Shown here: piece after piece, positions 7,837-17,094 of the stretch
Layout of the letters: each line of letters begins with the position of its first letter
Position numbering within the stretch: the first letter of the stretch is position 1
NCBI RefSeq assembly: GCF_006716425.1
Contig: NZ_VFOZ01000001.1
Span: forward strand, 5,208,001-5,272,000
Direction of reading: 5' to 3'
DNA from: Actinoallomurus bryophytorum
Lineage (GTDB): Bacteria; Actinomycetota; Actinomycetes; Streptosporangiales; Streptosporangiaceae
DNA: 64,000 nucleotides
The notes under the pieces: generated by a model
Told to the model about the DNA's origin: nothing
The model's input: only the letters and a program-made list of their open reading frames with translations
Database searches by the model: none
Program-made: the position numbers and the translations under genes

Positions 7837-8531
7837 CGAAGCCGAGGCCGACCGGCAGGGTGAGGGGACCGGAGATGATTCTGTTGGTTCTGGCCAAGGC
7901 GCCCGTACCGGGCCGGGTCAAGACCCGGCTGTGCCCGCCGGCGACGCCCGAACAGGCCGCCGCCATCGCGGCGGCCGCGCTGCTCGACACCCTGGACGCG
8001 GTGGGTGCGCTTCCCGGGGGCCGGACGGTGCTCGCGCTGGCCGGCGATCCGGCCAATGTCCGGTGTGGCAGTGAGCTCACCTCGGCCCTGCGGAAGGTGC
8101 GGACCGTCCGCCAGCGTGGCTCCTGCCTGGGCGAGCGCATCGCAGCGGCGCATCTGGACGCGTCGGCGATGCTGCCCGGCCTGCCCACCCTGCAGGTCGG
8201 CATGGACACTCCGCAGATCGATCGCGGGTTGCTGGAGACCTGCCGGCGCAGGCTGCACGCGCCGGGTGTGGAAGCGGTGCTGGGGCCGGCCGATGACGGC
8301 GGCTGGTGGGCGCTCGGGCTCCGTGATCCGAAAGCCGCTTCCGCGATCGTCGGCGTCGAGACGTCACGGCCTGACACCGGTGCTCGTACCGAGCAGGCGC
8401 TGCGCCGGCGTGGCCTTCGTCTGGCCCTACTGCCGGCCCTGTCCGACGTGGACACCGTCGAGGATGCAGTGCGCGTGGCGGCTGCCGCACCCATGACCCG
8501 CTTCGCCGCCGAAGTGGGAAAGCTGCTGTGA
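7833..8531 (+). CDS. DUF2064 nucleotidyl/glycosyltransferase-like protein
   Basis: The 232-residue protein carries the hallmarks of DUF2064: LAKAPVPGRVKTRL near the N-terminus, GMDTPQI in the middle and GPADDGGWWALGL at about 150-162. The family has a GT-A/nucleotidyltransferase-like fold, is usually found next to family 2 glycosyltransferases, and has no settled reaction. I prefer the GTG at 7833 because it forms the same GTGA overlap seen at other joints of this operon; an ATG at 7875 just before the first conserved strand is the alternative. It probably works on the same sugar or nucleotide intermediate as the upstream transferase. Confidence 0.8.
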   Translation: MTKPRPTGRVRGPEMILLVLAKAPVPGRVKTRLCPPATPEQAAAIAAAALLDTLDAVGALPGGRTVLALAGDPANVRCGSELTSALRKVRTVRQRGSCLGERIAAAHLDASAMLPGLPTLQVGMDTPQIDRGLLETCRRRLHAPGVEAVLGPADDGGWWALGLRDPKAASAIVGVETSRPDTGARTEQALRRRGLRLALLPALSDVDTVEDAVRVAAAAPMTRFAAEVGKLL

Positions 8532-9187
8532 CGATGCAACGGACGACCGACACCGAAAGCGACCCCCAGCCGTTCGAGGCGGCGCTGAGCGGCCACGCCC
8601 GTCGCCTCGAGCTGGCCGACGGACGTCTGATGTCGCTGGCAGTGGGCCGGTGGCATGAGCTCGCTGATCAAGATGACCACTGGATGCTCAAACACTGCCA
8701 CGGCCCCACCATCGATCTGGGATGCGGACCGGGGCGCCTCGTCCAGGCTCTGACGGAAAGAGGTGTGCGCGCCTTGGGCGTCGACACATCTCCACGTGCG
8801 GTGAGGCAATGCCGAGCACGCGGCGCGCCCGCCCTCCAACGTGACGCGTTCGCTTCGCTGCCGAACGAGGGGCACTGGCGCCATGTGCTGCTCGCCGACG
8901 GCAACATCGGCATCGGCGGATCACCGCGAACGCTGCTGCGCCGCGCGATCTCCATGGTGAGGCCTTCAGGCACCGTGCTGCTGGAGATCGAGCGGCACGG
9001 TGCCGGCCTGTGGCGTGGAGCCGCTCGCCTGCGGGGCCCTGTGGGCAGCATCGGCTCCTGGTTCCCCTGGGCCGTCGTCGGAGCAGATGCCCTGCCCGAA
9101 CTGGCCGCATCCTCAGGACTGCGGGTGACCAGGACCTATGCCCGCAACCGTCGGTGGTTCGCCGAGCTCGTCAGGTGTCCCTCGTGA
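8528..9187 (+). CDS. Class I SAM-dependent methyltransferase
   Basis: The 219-residue protein contains the SAM-binding motif I IDLGCGPGRLVQAL at about 60-73, followed by an acidic second strand (ALGVDTSPRAV) and a motif near LLADGNIGIGG. These fit a Rossmann-fold class I methyltransferase; the substrate is not deducible. GTG 8528 overlaps the previous stop as GTGA, and its own stop overlaps the next GTG at 9184. Its place between a glycosyltransferase pair and membrane redox proteins suggests modification of a cell-envelope or membrane-linked small molecule, which is inference. Confidence 0.82.
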   Translation: MTMQRTTDTESDPQPFEAALSGHARRLELADGRLMSLAVGRWHELADQDDHWMLKHCHGPTIDLGCGPGRLVQALTERGVRALGVDTSPRAVRQCRARGAPALQRDAFASLPNEGHWRHVLLADGNIGIGGSPRTLLRRAISMVRPSGTVLLEIERHGAGLWRGAARLRGPVGSIGSWFPWAVVGADALPELAASSGLRVTRTYARNRRWFAELVRCPS

Positions 9188-10557
9188 GGGGCGGTCGCCG
9201 GTGCCACACCGCGAAGTCCCGCGGTGATGACGGACCGCTTGCGGATCCCGCGGAGTACGGCTTTCCCGCGGCGCTGTGGCGCGCCCTGGAACGGCGCCGT
9301 CCACCCGGACTCGACAGAATCCAGGCCTGGCGGAGCCCGCTGCGCGGACCGTGGCTGACCTCGGTGCTGGGCCTGGTCCTGCTGGTGGCGCTGCCCGTGG
9401 TGATCATCACTGGGCTGTTGTCGTACGCCGCGTACGCGCCGAGGTTCGGTCAGGCGTTCCCGGCTCACGTCGGCTGGCTGCGGCTGCCGTTCTTCGACTG
9501 GCCGACCCGTCCGGTGTGGCTGTACCGGCTCAACCAAGGGGCGCACGTCACGCTGGGGCTGGTCCTGGTGCCGATCGTTTTGGCGAAGCTGTGGTCGGTG
9601 GTGCCGAAGCTGTTCGCGTGGCCGCCGGCGCGTTCACTCGCCCAGGTCGTCGAGCGGCTGTCGCTGTTGTTGCTGGTCGGCGGCGTGCTGTTCGAGATCG
9701 CGACCGGTGTGCTCAACATCCAGTACGACTACCTGTTCGGGTTCAGCTTCTACACCGCCCACTTCTACGGCGCGTGGGTGTTCCTCGCCGCGTTCGCCGT
9801 GCACGCCACGATCAAGTTTCCGCACCTGGTGCGCGCGCTGCGGTCCCGTTCGTTCCGCGAGGAGATGCGGACCTCCCGCGCCGACACGCGACCCGAACCC
9901 CTCGATGACGAAGGGCTGGTCGCCGCCGACCCCGCCCCTGCGACGATCAGCCGGCGCGGCGTCCTGACCGTCGTGGGCGGCGGCAGCGTTCTCGTCGCCG
10001 TCCTGACCGTCGGGCAGAGCCTCGGCGGAGCCGCTCGCCGGGTGGCGCTGCTGGCGCCGCGCGGCGGTTACCGGGAGACGGCGGCCGACTTCCCGGTCAA
10101 CCGCACCGCGGCCTCGGCGTCGATCAGGCCTGCCGACGTCGGCGAGGGCTGGCGGCTGGTGCTGGTCGCGGGCGCGCGCGTGATCCAGCTCGACCGGGCA
10201 CGGCTGCTGGCCATGCCCCAGCACACGGCCCGGCTGCCGATCGCCTGCGTCGAAGGCTGGTCGACCGTACAGACCTGGAGTGGCGTACGGCTGCGTGACC
10301 TCGCCGCACTCGCCGGCGTGCCACGCCCGGCCTCGGCGCACGTACGGTCGCTCGAACGTGGCGGGACCTTCAGCCAGGCCGTGCTGCAGGCCAACCAGGT
10401 GACCGACCCCGACGCGCTCCTGGCCCTGCGGGTGAACGGCGCCGACCTGCCCGCCGACCACGGTTACCCCGCGCGCGTCATCGTCCCCGCGCTGCCGGGC
10501 GTGCACAACACCAAGTGGGTGCGGTCCATCGAGTTCCGGAGCGCCGGACATGCATAA
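9184..10557 (+). CDS. Cytochrome b561-like/molybdopterin oxidoreductase fusion
   Basis: The 457-residue protein starts with about 50 soluble residues. Four membrane segments follow (about 58-82, 120-140, 158-180 and 192-215) with histidines suited to bind haem b (for example GAHVTLG and FAVHATIKFPH). A further hydrophobic segment after SRRGVLTVVGGG (about 258-280) leads to a sulfite-oxidase-type molybdopterin domain to the end. In that domain IACVEGWSTVQTW holds the probable molybdenum-ligand cysteine, and the end VHNTKWVRSIEF is family-typical. It should pass electrons between a quinone or haem and an extracytoplasmic substrate. GTG 9184 overlaps the methyltransferase stop; ATG 10550 of the next gene lies inside its end. 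Confidence 0.83.
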   Translation: MRGGRRCHTAKSRGDDGPLADPAEYGFPAALWRALERRRPPGLDRIQAWRSPLRGPWLTSVLGLVLLVALPVVIITGLLSYAAYAPRFGQAFPAHVGWLRLPFFDWPTRPVWLYRLNQGAHVTLGLVLVPIVLAKLWSVVPKLFAWPPARSLAQVVERLSLLLLVGGVLFEIATGVLNIQYDYLFGFSFYTAHFYGAWVFLAAFAVHATIKFPHLVRALRSRSFREEMRTSRADTRPEPLDDEGLVAADPAPATISRRGVLTVVGGGSVLVAVLTVGQSLGGAARRVALLAPRGGYRETAADFPVNRTAASASIRPADVGEGWRLVLVAGARVIQLDRARLLAMPQHTARLPIACVEGWSTVQTWSGVRLRDLAALAGVPRPASAHVRSLERGGTFSQAVLQANQVTDPDALLALRVNGADLPADHGYPARVIVPALPGVHNTKWVRSIEFRSAGHA

Positions 10558-11098
10558 AGTCCTGAGCACCTTCAAAAGGCCCGACGTGCGCAAGGCCCTG
10601 GCGGCCGTCAGGAAGTTCTACGGGGCCAACCCGCTGCACCTGCTCGCCCTCATCGGCTGCTTCGCACTCGCCGGCTACGCAGCGCTGCAGGCCGGCGCTG
10701 ATGGGAAGTGGCCGGTGATGCTCGCCTGGTTCGCCGCAGCCGTCATCGGCCACGACCTCGTCGTGTTCCCCCTCTATGCCCTGGCCGACCGTTCGCTCGC
10801 CGGTGCGCTACACGCACTTTGGCCGCGTCACGCCACGACCGCGCCGCTCGTGCCGGCGGTGAACCACATCCGCGTGCCCGCCCTGGGGACCGGGCTGCTG
10901 TTCCTGCTCTTCTTCCCTGGAATCATCCAGCAGGGCCGGCAGACCTACCTGGCCGCCACCGGCCGTACCCAGGAGCCCTACCTGGGCCGCTGGCTCCTGC
11001 TGGTTGCCGCCCTGTTCGCCATCAGCGCCATCATCTACGCCGTCCGACTCGGACACGCCCTGCACCGCCGCCGCATGGCCGGGCGTGACCTCCGATGA
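10550..11098 (+). CDS. Integral membrane protein of the operon
   Basis: The 182-residue protein has about four membrane segments (near 29-48, 55-77, 108-126 and 146-166). Basic ends (MHKVLSTFKR, RRRMAGRDLR) suggest both termini inside. I recognise no catalytic motif. It overlaps the upstream oxidoreductase by eight bases and the downstream gene by ATGA, so it is almost certainly made with them and may be a subunit or chaperone of the redox enzyme. Confidence 0.78.
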   Translation: MHKVLSTFKRPDVRKALAAVRKFYGANPLHLLALIGCFALAGYAALQAGADGKWPVMLAWFAAAVIGHDLVVFPLYALADRSLAGALHALWPRHATTAPLVPAVNHIRVPALGTGLLFLLFFPGIIQQGRQTYLAATGRTQEPYLGRWLLLVAALFAISAIIYAVRLGHALHRRRMAGRDLR

Positions 11099-12483
11099 TC
11101 CCCACCACACGGCTCGATGCTCCGAAGGTGGCGCGACCGACGTCGGGAAATGCCCGCCTGACCGAGTGGGTCCCGGTGACGGTCTGGGCGTTGCTGATCA
11201 CGGGAGTCTTCGCCTGGGGAGAGGTCCTGCACCGGACGGGACGTTCGCCACAGGACGACCTGCCACCCTTGCACGCCACCGCACGCCTGCTCACCTGGCA
11301 GGTTCTGCCCGCAGCCGGAACAGCCGTCTTGATCCTCACCGTGCTCCCCGTACTCGCCCGCCGGCTGCGATGGCCGCTCCTGGTGCTGCTCGGTTGGGCG
11401 GCCGCGGTCGCGTGGGCCTCGGCGCTGGCCATCTCCGACGGGGCAGCAGGGTTCATCGGGCCGATCACCCAGCCCGGTGAGTATTCCAACGGCTTGGCGT
11501 CGATCGGTGACCACCCACTGCGCTGGCTCGCCACCTTCACCCAAAAAGCCCAGCAGTACCCGATCCACGTCAAGGGCCACCCGCCCGGCCCGACGCTGAT
11601 CCTGTGGGGGCTGGATGCGGCCGGACTGCACGGACCCGGATGGGCGGCCGCCGTAGTGATCACCGCCGGCAGCTCGGCGGCCGCCGCCATCGCCGTCACG
11701 GTCAAGGCCCTGGCCGGTGAGGAACTCGCCCGCCGTGCCGTGCCGTTCCTGGCACTGGCACCGCTGGCCGTATGGATCGCGACCACCATGGACGCCCTGT
11801 TCCTCGGGGTCGGAACCTGGGCGACCGCGCTGCTCGCGCTCGCCGCGGCCCCGCCCGCCCCCAGCCGGCGGAGGGCCACGGTCTGCGCCGTCACAGCGGG
11901 CCTGCTGCTCGGCGCCCTGCCCTATCTCAGCTACGGCCTGCTGCCGCTCTTCGCGACGCCGCTTGCCGTACTGGTCCTGGCCCGGCCGCGATGGCCGGTG
12001 GTCGCCGTGGTGCTCGCGGCAATGACGATCGTGCCGGCGATGTTCACGCTGGCCGGGTTCTGGTGGCCGGACGGCGTTGCCGCCACGCACCAGGCCTACC
12101 TGGCCACCGGAGGTTCGAGCCGCCGTTCCTATCTCTACTTCCTCATCGGCGACTTCGCCGTCCTCGGCCTGCTCGTCGGCCCTGCGGTCGCCCACACCGT
12201 ACCGACGCTGGCCCGGTCGCTGCGCCACGGCATCAGACGGTCGATGCCGCAGGCTGAATGCGCCTACGCTGGGATCGCGCTGCTCGCCTCTGCCGCGCTG
12301 GTCGGCGCGGCCACGCTCGACCTCGCCGGGCTCACCCGTGGGGAGGTAGAACGGATCTGGCTGCCGTACGCGGCCTGGATGCTCATCGCTCCGGCTGCGC
12401 ACATGCCACCCGGACGCCGATGGCTGGCAGCCCAGGCCATGACCGGCATCTTGGTACAGGCACTCATCCACTCGCCCTGGTGA
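11095..12483 (+). CDS. Polytopic membrane protein, possible GT-C-type transferase
   Basis: The 462-residue protein has about ten to twelve membrane segments. A periplasmic-side loop holding GDHPLRWLATFTQKAQQYPIHV and KGHPPGPTLILWGL resembles the acidic/histidine loops of lipid-linked (GT-C) glycosyltransferases, although the classic DD or DE pair is not evident. With a GT2 transferase and a DUF2064 protein at the head of the operon, a role in moving or adding a sugar at the membrane is plausible but not shown. ATG 11095 overlaps the upstream stop (ATGA). The operon appears to end here; 12484-12625 is a short spacer before a regulator. Confidence 0.72.
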   Translation: MIPTTRLDAPKVARPTSGNARLTEWVPVTVWALLITGVFAWGEVLHRTGRSPQDDLPPLHATARLLTWQVLPAAGTAVLILTVLPVLARRLRWPLLVLLGWAAAVAWASALAISDGAAGFIGPITQPGEYSNGLASIGDHPLRWLATFTQKAQQYPIHVKGHPPGPTLILWGLDAAGLHGPGWAAAVVITAGSSAAAAIAVTVKALAGEELARRAVPFLALAPLAVWIATTMDALFLGVGTWATALLALAAAPPAPSRRRATVCAVTAGLLLGALPYLSYGLLPLFATPLAVLVLARPRWPVVAVVLAAMTIVPAMFTLAGFWWPDGVAATHQAYLATGGSSRRSYLYFLIGDFAVLGLLVGPAVAHTVPTLARSLRHGIRRSMPQAECAYAGIALLASAALVGAATLDLAGLTRGEVERIWLPYAAWMLIAPAAHMPPGRRWLAAQAMTGILVQALIHSPW

Positions 12484-12625
12484 CACGCCGATTTGGGCGC
12501 GGAGCGTGGGCGATGACTTGGGGGGAAGTGGAAGAGTCCGGACGGTTAGACAGGTATGGACGGCCTGACATATGGACAAAGCGGACCGTCGTGGTGCGCT
12601 GTGGTGAGGAAAGGAGGTGGCGGGT

Positions 12626-13540
12626 ATGGAGCTTCGCCAGCTCCGTTATTTCGTGACGCTGGCCGAAGAGCTGCATTTCGGCCGCGCGGCCGCACGGGAG
12701 CACATCGTGCAGTCGGCGGTAAGCCAGCAGGTGCAGCGGCTGGAACGCGAGCTGGGGGTCCAGCTGCTGGAGCGCAGCACGCACCATGTCGCGCTGACCG
12801 CGGCCGGATCGGTATTCCTGGTCGAGGCCCGGCAAATCATCGCCCAGGTGGACCGAGCGGCCAAAGTCGCTCGTAGCGCGGTCGAATCCTCGCCCAGGCT
12901 GCGGGTCGGCATCATCGACGCCGGCTGCGAATCGATGCCCCAGATCCTGCAGGAGGTCCAGGCCCGCCATCCCGATCTGGTGATAAACCAGGTCGAGGCC
13001 AGCGTGCCCGAGCAGTACCACCGGCTTCTCGACGGCCGACTGGACGTGGGGATCGGCCGTGCGGCGCTCGCCCCGGCCGGGGTGGCCTCGCACCTGTTCC
13101 GCCAGGACCCGCTGGGGGTACTGGTGCCCGACGGGCATCGCTTCGCGTCCCTGGACGGTGTACCGGTCGCGACGCTCGCGCAGGAGCCGCTGCTGTTCTC
13201 CGAGGACGCCCAGGCGCCGGAGTTCAACCAGTTCGTGGTTGAGCTGTGCCGGGCGGCCGGGTTCACTCCCGCCGTGTACGAGGGCACCGTGGAGAGCATC
13301 CGCGCCGCCGCCGCACTGGTCGCCGCCGGACGCTGCCTGTACTGCGTACCCGCTTCCTGCATCTCCGCCCTCCCAGGAACCACCTGGCGGCCCCTGATCG
13401 AACCGGTGACCCACTACCCGTGGTCGATCCTGTGGCGGGCAGAGGACACCACGGATCACGTGAATGCCCTGATCACCTGTGCGCGAGAGATGTCACAGCG
13501 ACTGGACTGGCTGATGATCCCGGACCGGACGAACCGCTGA
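12626..13540 (+). CDS. LysR-family transcriptional regulator
   Basis: The 304-residue protein begins with the LysR winged helix (MELRQLRYFVTLAEELHFGRAA, then VSQQVQRLERELGVQLLER) over residues 1-62. The usual periplasmic-binding-protein-like effector domain follows (about 90-300). ATG 12626 has AAGGAGG eight bases upstream; a GTG nine bases earlier lies on top of that site. It is co-directional with, and 140 bases after, the six-gene operon, not divergent from a target as is common for the family, so its target cannot be inferred from position. The effector is unknown. Confidence 0.88.
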   Translation: MELRQLRYFVTLAEELHFGRAAAREHIVQSAVSQQVQRLERELGVQLLERSTHHVALTAAGSVFLVEARQIIAQVDRAAKVARSAVESSPRLRVGIIDAGCESMPQILQEVQARHPDLVINQVEASVPEQYHRLLDGRLDVGIGRAALAPAGVASHLFRQDPLGVLVPDGHRFASLDGVPVATLAQEPLLFSEDAQAPEFNQFVVELCRAAGFTPAVYEGTVESIRAAAALVAAGRCLYCVPASCISALPGTTWRPLIEPVTHYPWSILWRAEDTTDHVNALITCAREMSQRLDWLMIPDRTNR

Positions 13541-13883
13541 ACCCTGAGTCGGTGGGGTGGGGCCTGGGAGTCACTGTCCAATCCGTCCCGAAAGGTGACC
13601 CCCCGCGACGATGATCAGGCCAGGTGATGAGGCTTGCTCGGCTTGCCTGTTTCCGTGCGAAGCGAGCGGAGGTTGAGTGAAGGGAGTTTAATCGGCCATT
13701 ACCCGGCCGCAATGGCGGAGGCCGTATGACTTCCGGTGAGTCCGGTACGGCCCGAAGCGCATGCCGGTATCTGGACCAAATCGCCCGCGAGACCCTCTGA
13801 CAGGCGACCTGCGATCGGCGGACGGATGAGTTGAGAGCTGGCATACGGTGAGCGGATCATGACGGTGGACGCGGGACCCTGGC
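13541..13883. other. Intergenic stretch with strong inverted repeats
   Basis: No gene is seen. Between 13692 and 13752 there are two nested-looking hairpins: CGGCC...GGCCG, then GGCCGTA (13720-13726) pairing with TACGGCC (13746-13752). The arrangement could be a terminator after the regulator, a structured leader of the GAF-ANTAR genes, or a decayed group II intron end. I cannot decide between these. Confidence 0.35.
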
Positions 13884-14612
13884 GTGGATGAGGGCCGGAT
13901 GGACAGGATCTGGGAGCTGGTCACCAGATATGTCGCCGGGGGGACCGTCTCGGTGGGGAGTGTGTGCGCTGCCTGCGTACCGGCGTTGGGGCTGGATGGG
14001 GCCGCGTTGTGGTTGGCAAAGGATGTGAATCGGCGTCTGTTGATTCATGCGACGGACAAGATTTCGGGCGTTTTGCATGAGACCCAGTTCACGTTGGGTG
14101 AGGGACCGTGTGTGCAGGCGTGGACGGAGCGGGTGATGGTGTTGACTCCCGACCTGGCCGCAGACGACGCCGCGGTCCGCTGGCCGATGTTCGTACCGGA
14201 GGCACTCCTGGCCGGAGCTGGAGCGGTTTTCGCGTTTCCGCTGCAGGTCGGGGCGATCCGGGTCGGTGTCCTGGACCTGTACCGAAAGCGGCCGGGGCCG
14301 TTGACGCCGGCGCAGCTCGCTGACGCGCTGGCCTTCACCTCCGCCGCGCTCACACTCGTGCTGCGCCAGGCGCGTTCCGACACTGATCAGACGTCGAACG
14401 TCGAGCAGACGTTGCCCCCCGACGGGCTGTCCGGAGGACAGGTGGAGGTCTACCAGGCCACCGGAATGGTCGCCGGCCAGCTCGACACCGGGTTGGAGGA
14501 GGCACTGCTGCGGTTGCGCGCCTATGCCTTCGCGCACGCGATGAGCATCACCGAGACCGCTCAGCTGGTCGTTGACCGTCAGCTGCGGTTCGGCGGCGAA
14601 GACGATGACTGA
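13884..14612 (+). CDS. GAF and ANTAR domain protein, first of a pair
   Basis: The 242-residue protein has a GAF sensor domain at about 16-160 (VCAACVPALGLDGAALWL, then GEGPCVQAW) and a C-terminal ANTAR helical bundle at about 178-235 (YQATGMVAGQLDTGLEEALLRLRAY). ANTAR domains bind paired hexaloop RNA hairpins and stop termination; GAF domains bind small ligands or sense redox state. GTG 13884 or ATG 13899 may be the start; neither has a strong ribosome site. It lies 69 bases upstream of a second GAF-ANTAR gene and is probably co-transcribed with it. Its RNA target is unknown. Confidence 0.85.
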   Translation: MDEGRMDRIWELVTRYVAGGTVSVGSVCAACVPALGLDGAALWLAKDVNRRLLIHATDKISGVLHETQFTLGEGPCVQAWTERVMVLTPDLAADDAAVRWPMFVPEALLAGAGAVFAFPLQVGAIRVGVLDLYRKRPGPLTPAQLADALAFTSAALTLVLRQARSDTDQTSNVEQTLPPDGLSGGQVEVYQATGMVAGQLDTGLEEALLRLRAYAFAHAMSITETAQLVVDRQLRFGGEDDD

Positions 14613-14681
14613 CCGACCACCGTGGGCTCCCTCGACCCGGGGGACGGCGAAGAGGAGAATGTGGTGAAAGGAGGAGTGGAG

Positions 14682-15416
14682 ATGTCACGCGAACAGGAGC
14701 TGTCGCGCGTGTTCGTGGAGCTGGCCGATACCTTGGTCGCCGACTTCGACGTCATCGAGTTCCTGCACACGCTCACCGAACGGTGCGCGGACCTGCTGGA
14801 GGTCGACGCCGCCGGGATCTTGCTCACCGACCAGCAGGACAGCCTGCAACTCGTCGCCGCATCCACCCTGCAGGCCAAACAGCTGGAGTTGTTCCAGCTG
14901 CAAAGTGAACAGGGCCCCTGTCTGGACTGTTTCACCACGGGGGAGCCGGTGTCTTGTGCCGACCTGACCGCGCAGCCGCAGCAATGGCCCCGTTTCGCCG
15001 CGGCGGCGGCCGAAGCGGGCTTCGTCGCGGTGCACGCATTGCCGATGCGCCTGCGGGAGCGCGTCATCGGCGCCCTGAACCTGTTCAGCGTCGACCCCAC
15101 CGGCCTGAACCACACCACCCTTGCGCTGGGCCGAGCCTTCGCCGACGTCGCCACGATCGGCATCTTGTCCGAACGCGCCGCCCGCGAACAGAATCTGCTC
15201 TCCCAGCAACTCCAGAACGCGCTGAACACCCGGATCATCATCGAACAGGCCAAAGGCCTTCTCGCCGAACGCCGTGACTTGTCAATGGACCAGGCGTTCA
15301 CCACCCTGCGCGGCTACGCGCGTGACAACGGCCGCAAACTCACCGAGGTCGCCTTGGCCCTCATCGACGGCGACAACAGCATCACCGACCTCACCCACCC
15401 ACAACCCATCCGGTAG
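14682..15416 (+). CDS. GAF and ANTAR domain protein, second of a pair
   Basis: The 244-residue protein has a GAF domain at about 20-160 (CADLLEVDAAGILLTD, then EQGPCLDCF with two nearby cysteines) and a canonical ANTAR domain at about 178-235 (IIIEQAKGLLAERRDLSMDQAF, then LRGYARDNGRKL). The ANTAR wording is much closer to consensus than in its neighbour. Start 14682 is fixed by AAAGGAGGAG eight bases upstream. Two GAF-ANTAR proteins in tandem could form a heterodimeric RNA-binding antiterminator. Right after its stop the IS-rich zone begins. Confidence 0.88.
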   Translation: MSREQELSRVFVELADTLVADFDVIEFLHTLTERCADLLEVDAAGILLTDQQDSLQLVAASTLQAKQLELFQLQSEQGPCLDCFTTGEPVSCADLTAQPQQWPRFAAAAAEAGFVAVHALPMRLRERVIGALNLFSVDPTGLNHTTLALGRAFADVATIGILSERAAREQNLLSQQLQNALNTRIIIEQAKGLLAERRDLSMDQAFTTLRGYARDNGRKLTEVALALIDGDNSITDLTHPQPIR

Positions 15417-15595
15417 AGCCGATCCCACTCGGCGGCCCGTACGTCACGCGCGGGCAGCGTCCTCGCGTCCGATCACCCGCTGTCAGCAGTGACGAACCGG
15501 ATGTCCTCTTGATGTCTTATCGGGCGTTGCCGAAGCCGCGGTCCGATTCCATGCCCGAGAGCATGAGGGTGATCTTCTCGACGCGGCGGAAGCGT

Positions 15596-16005
15596 GTAGG
15601 TGCCGGAAACTCGGCCACCAGTTGTGACCTGGGGTTTCCTGTCTGATGGGCGGGCGATGCACGAGCCGAACAAGATTGAGCCCTGTGACGCTACGACTGC
15701 TCTATCTCATCTTCGTCCGCATACTCGGCTGGCTCGCCCTGCTGGCGCGGTCGGATGCTTCCAAAGAGGCGGAGATTTTGGTGTTGCGGCATCAGCTGGC
15801 GGTGCTGCGTCGTCAGGTCGCACGTCCTCGGCCGTCGTGGGCCGATCGGGCGATGATCGCAGCGCTGACACGGTTGTTACCCCGATCCCGGCGGATCGGC
15901 CTGCTCGTCACACCTGGCACCGTGCTTCGCTGGCACGCCGACCTCTGAAGCGGCGCTGGACCTACAAACGGACCCTGGTCCCTGCCGAAAACCCCGTCCA
16001 TGAAG
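15596..16005 (+). pseudogene. Integrase-core transposase N-terminal remnant
   Basis: From GTG 15685 the frame reads LRLLYLIFVRILGWLALLAR, then ILVLRHQLAVLRRQV and VLRWHADL, stopping at 15948, after which KRRWTY appears in another frame. This is the N-terminal third of the transposase family seen at 17.2-18.2 kb. An IS-end-like sequence (GGTGCCGGAAACTC) lies near 15600. It is cut off at about 16005 by the next, oppositely oriented element. Confidence 0.7.
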
Positions 16006-16006
16006 G

Positions 16007-17094
16007 TCAAGCGGCATTTTCGTAATCGTTGAGTATTCCGCCGAGGCGTTGGCGTCTTCGCACGTCCGGCCGGGTGATCTGGTCGGGTTCGGTGATGGGC
16101 GGGGGCAGCGGAGTGCGCGGGCGGGCGTTCGCGATGCCCTGGTGAGGGCGATGAAGGTTGTAGAAGGTCTCGAACTCGCGCAGCGCATGGAGCAAGTGGC
16201 GTCGGTTCCAGATCAGGGTACGGTCCAGGAGCTCATGGCGGCAGGTCAGCACCCACCGCTCCATGATCGCGTTCATGCGTGGCGTCCGGACTCCGGTGAG
16301 CACGATCTTGATGCTCGCGTCAGTCAGGACGGCGTCGAGTAGCCCGGGGAACTTGCCGTCGCGGTCCCGAATCATCCACCGTGCCTGGCATCGGGCCTCT
16401 TCCAAGTCCATCACGAGGTTACGGGCAGCCTGATGCGGCGGTTGGATGCGCGGTCGCGCCCAGGATGCGGATCTGGCGGGTGCGGTGCTCGATCACGGCC
16501 AGCACGTACAAGCGCGCTCCGGTCAGGGTGACGGTCTCCAGGAAGTCGCACGCCGGCAGCGCGTCGGCCTGGGACCGCAGGAAGGCGGCCCGGGTGCTGG
16601 CGGCGCGTTCGGGTGCTGGGTCGATCCCGGCGTCCTGGAGAATCTCCCACACCGTGGAGGCAGCGACCTTCACCCCGAGCACGAGCAGCTCGCCGTGCAC
16701 CCGTCGATACCCCCACTGGGGTTCGCCCGGACCGGGCGCAACACCAGCGCCCGGATGGGACGCACCGTCGGCGGCCGGCCTTGCCGTTTCGGCTTTGACC
16801 GGGCAGCGTGCCGACGCCGGATGAGGTCGCGGTGCCAGCGGAGCACCGTGTCCGGGCGCACCAGCAGCCGCATCCGGTGCAGCGCGTCGGCGTGAGGCGG
16901 TGCGGCAGGGCTGCCAGGAATGCCCTGTCGGTCGGTGCGAACCGGACTCTCGTCCTGCCCATTTGGCGCTCCAGGACCGCGAGTTGCTGTCGCAGCGCCA
17001 AGATCTCGGCATCTTTGTCACGATCGGTCATCGGAAGGAGACGCAGGACCGCGAACGTGTTCGTCACCGTCAGGTACGCCAGCCGTAACAACAC
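16007..17094 (-). pseudogene. Integrase-core transposase, multiply frameshifted
   Basis: Fragments of one transposase can be read in order on the minus strand. MLLRLAYLTVTNTF and ILALRQQLAVLERQ lie at the N-terminus (17094-16900), followed by LLVRPDTVLRWHRDLIRRR, GYRRVHGELLVLGVKV and PACDFLETVTL (first Asp). A C-terminal piece (16414-16007) has MIRDRDGKF (second Asp) and NAIMERWV (catalytic Glu). At least three frame changes are needed, so it is dead. The 160 bases at its N-terminal end are repeated at 18779-18937. Confidence 0.78.
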
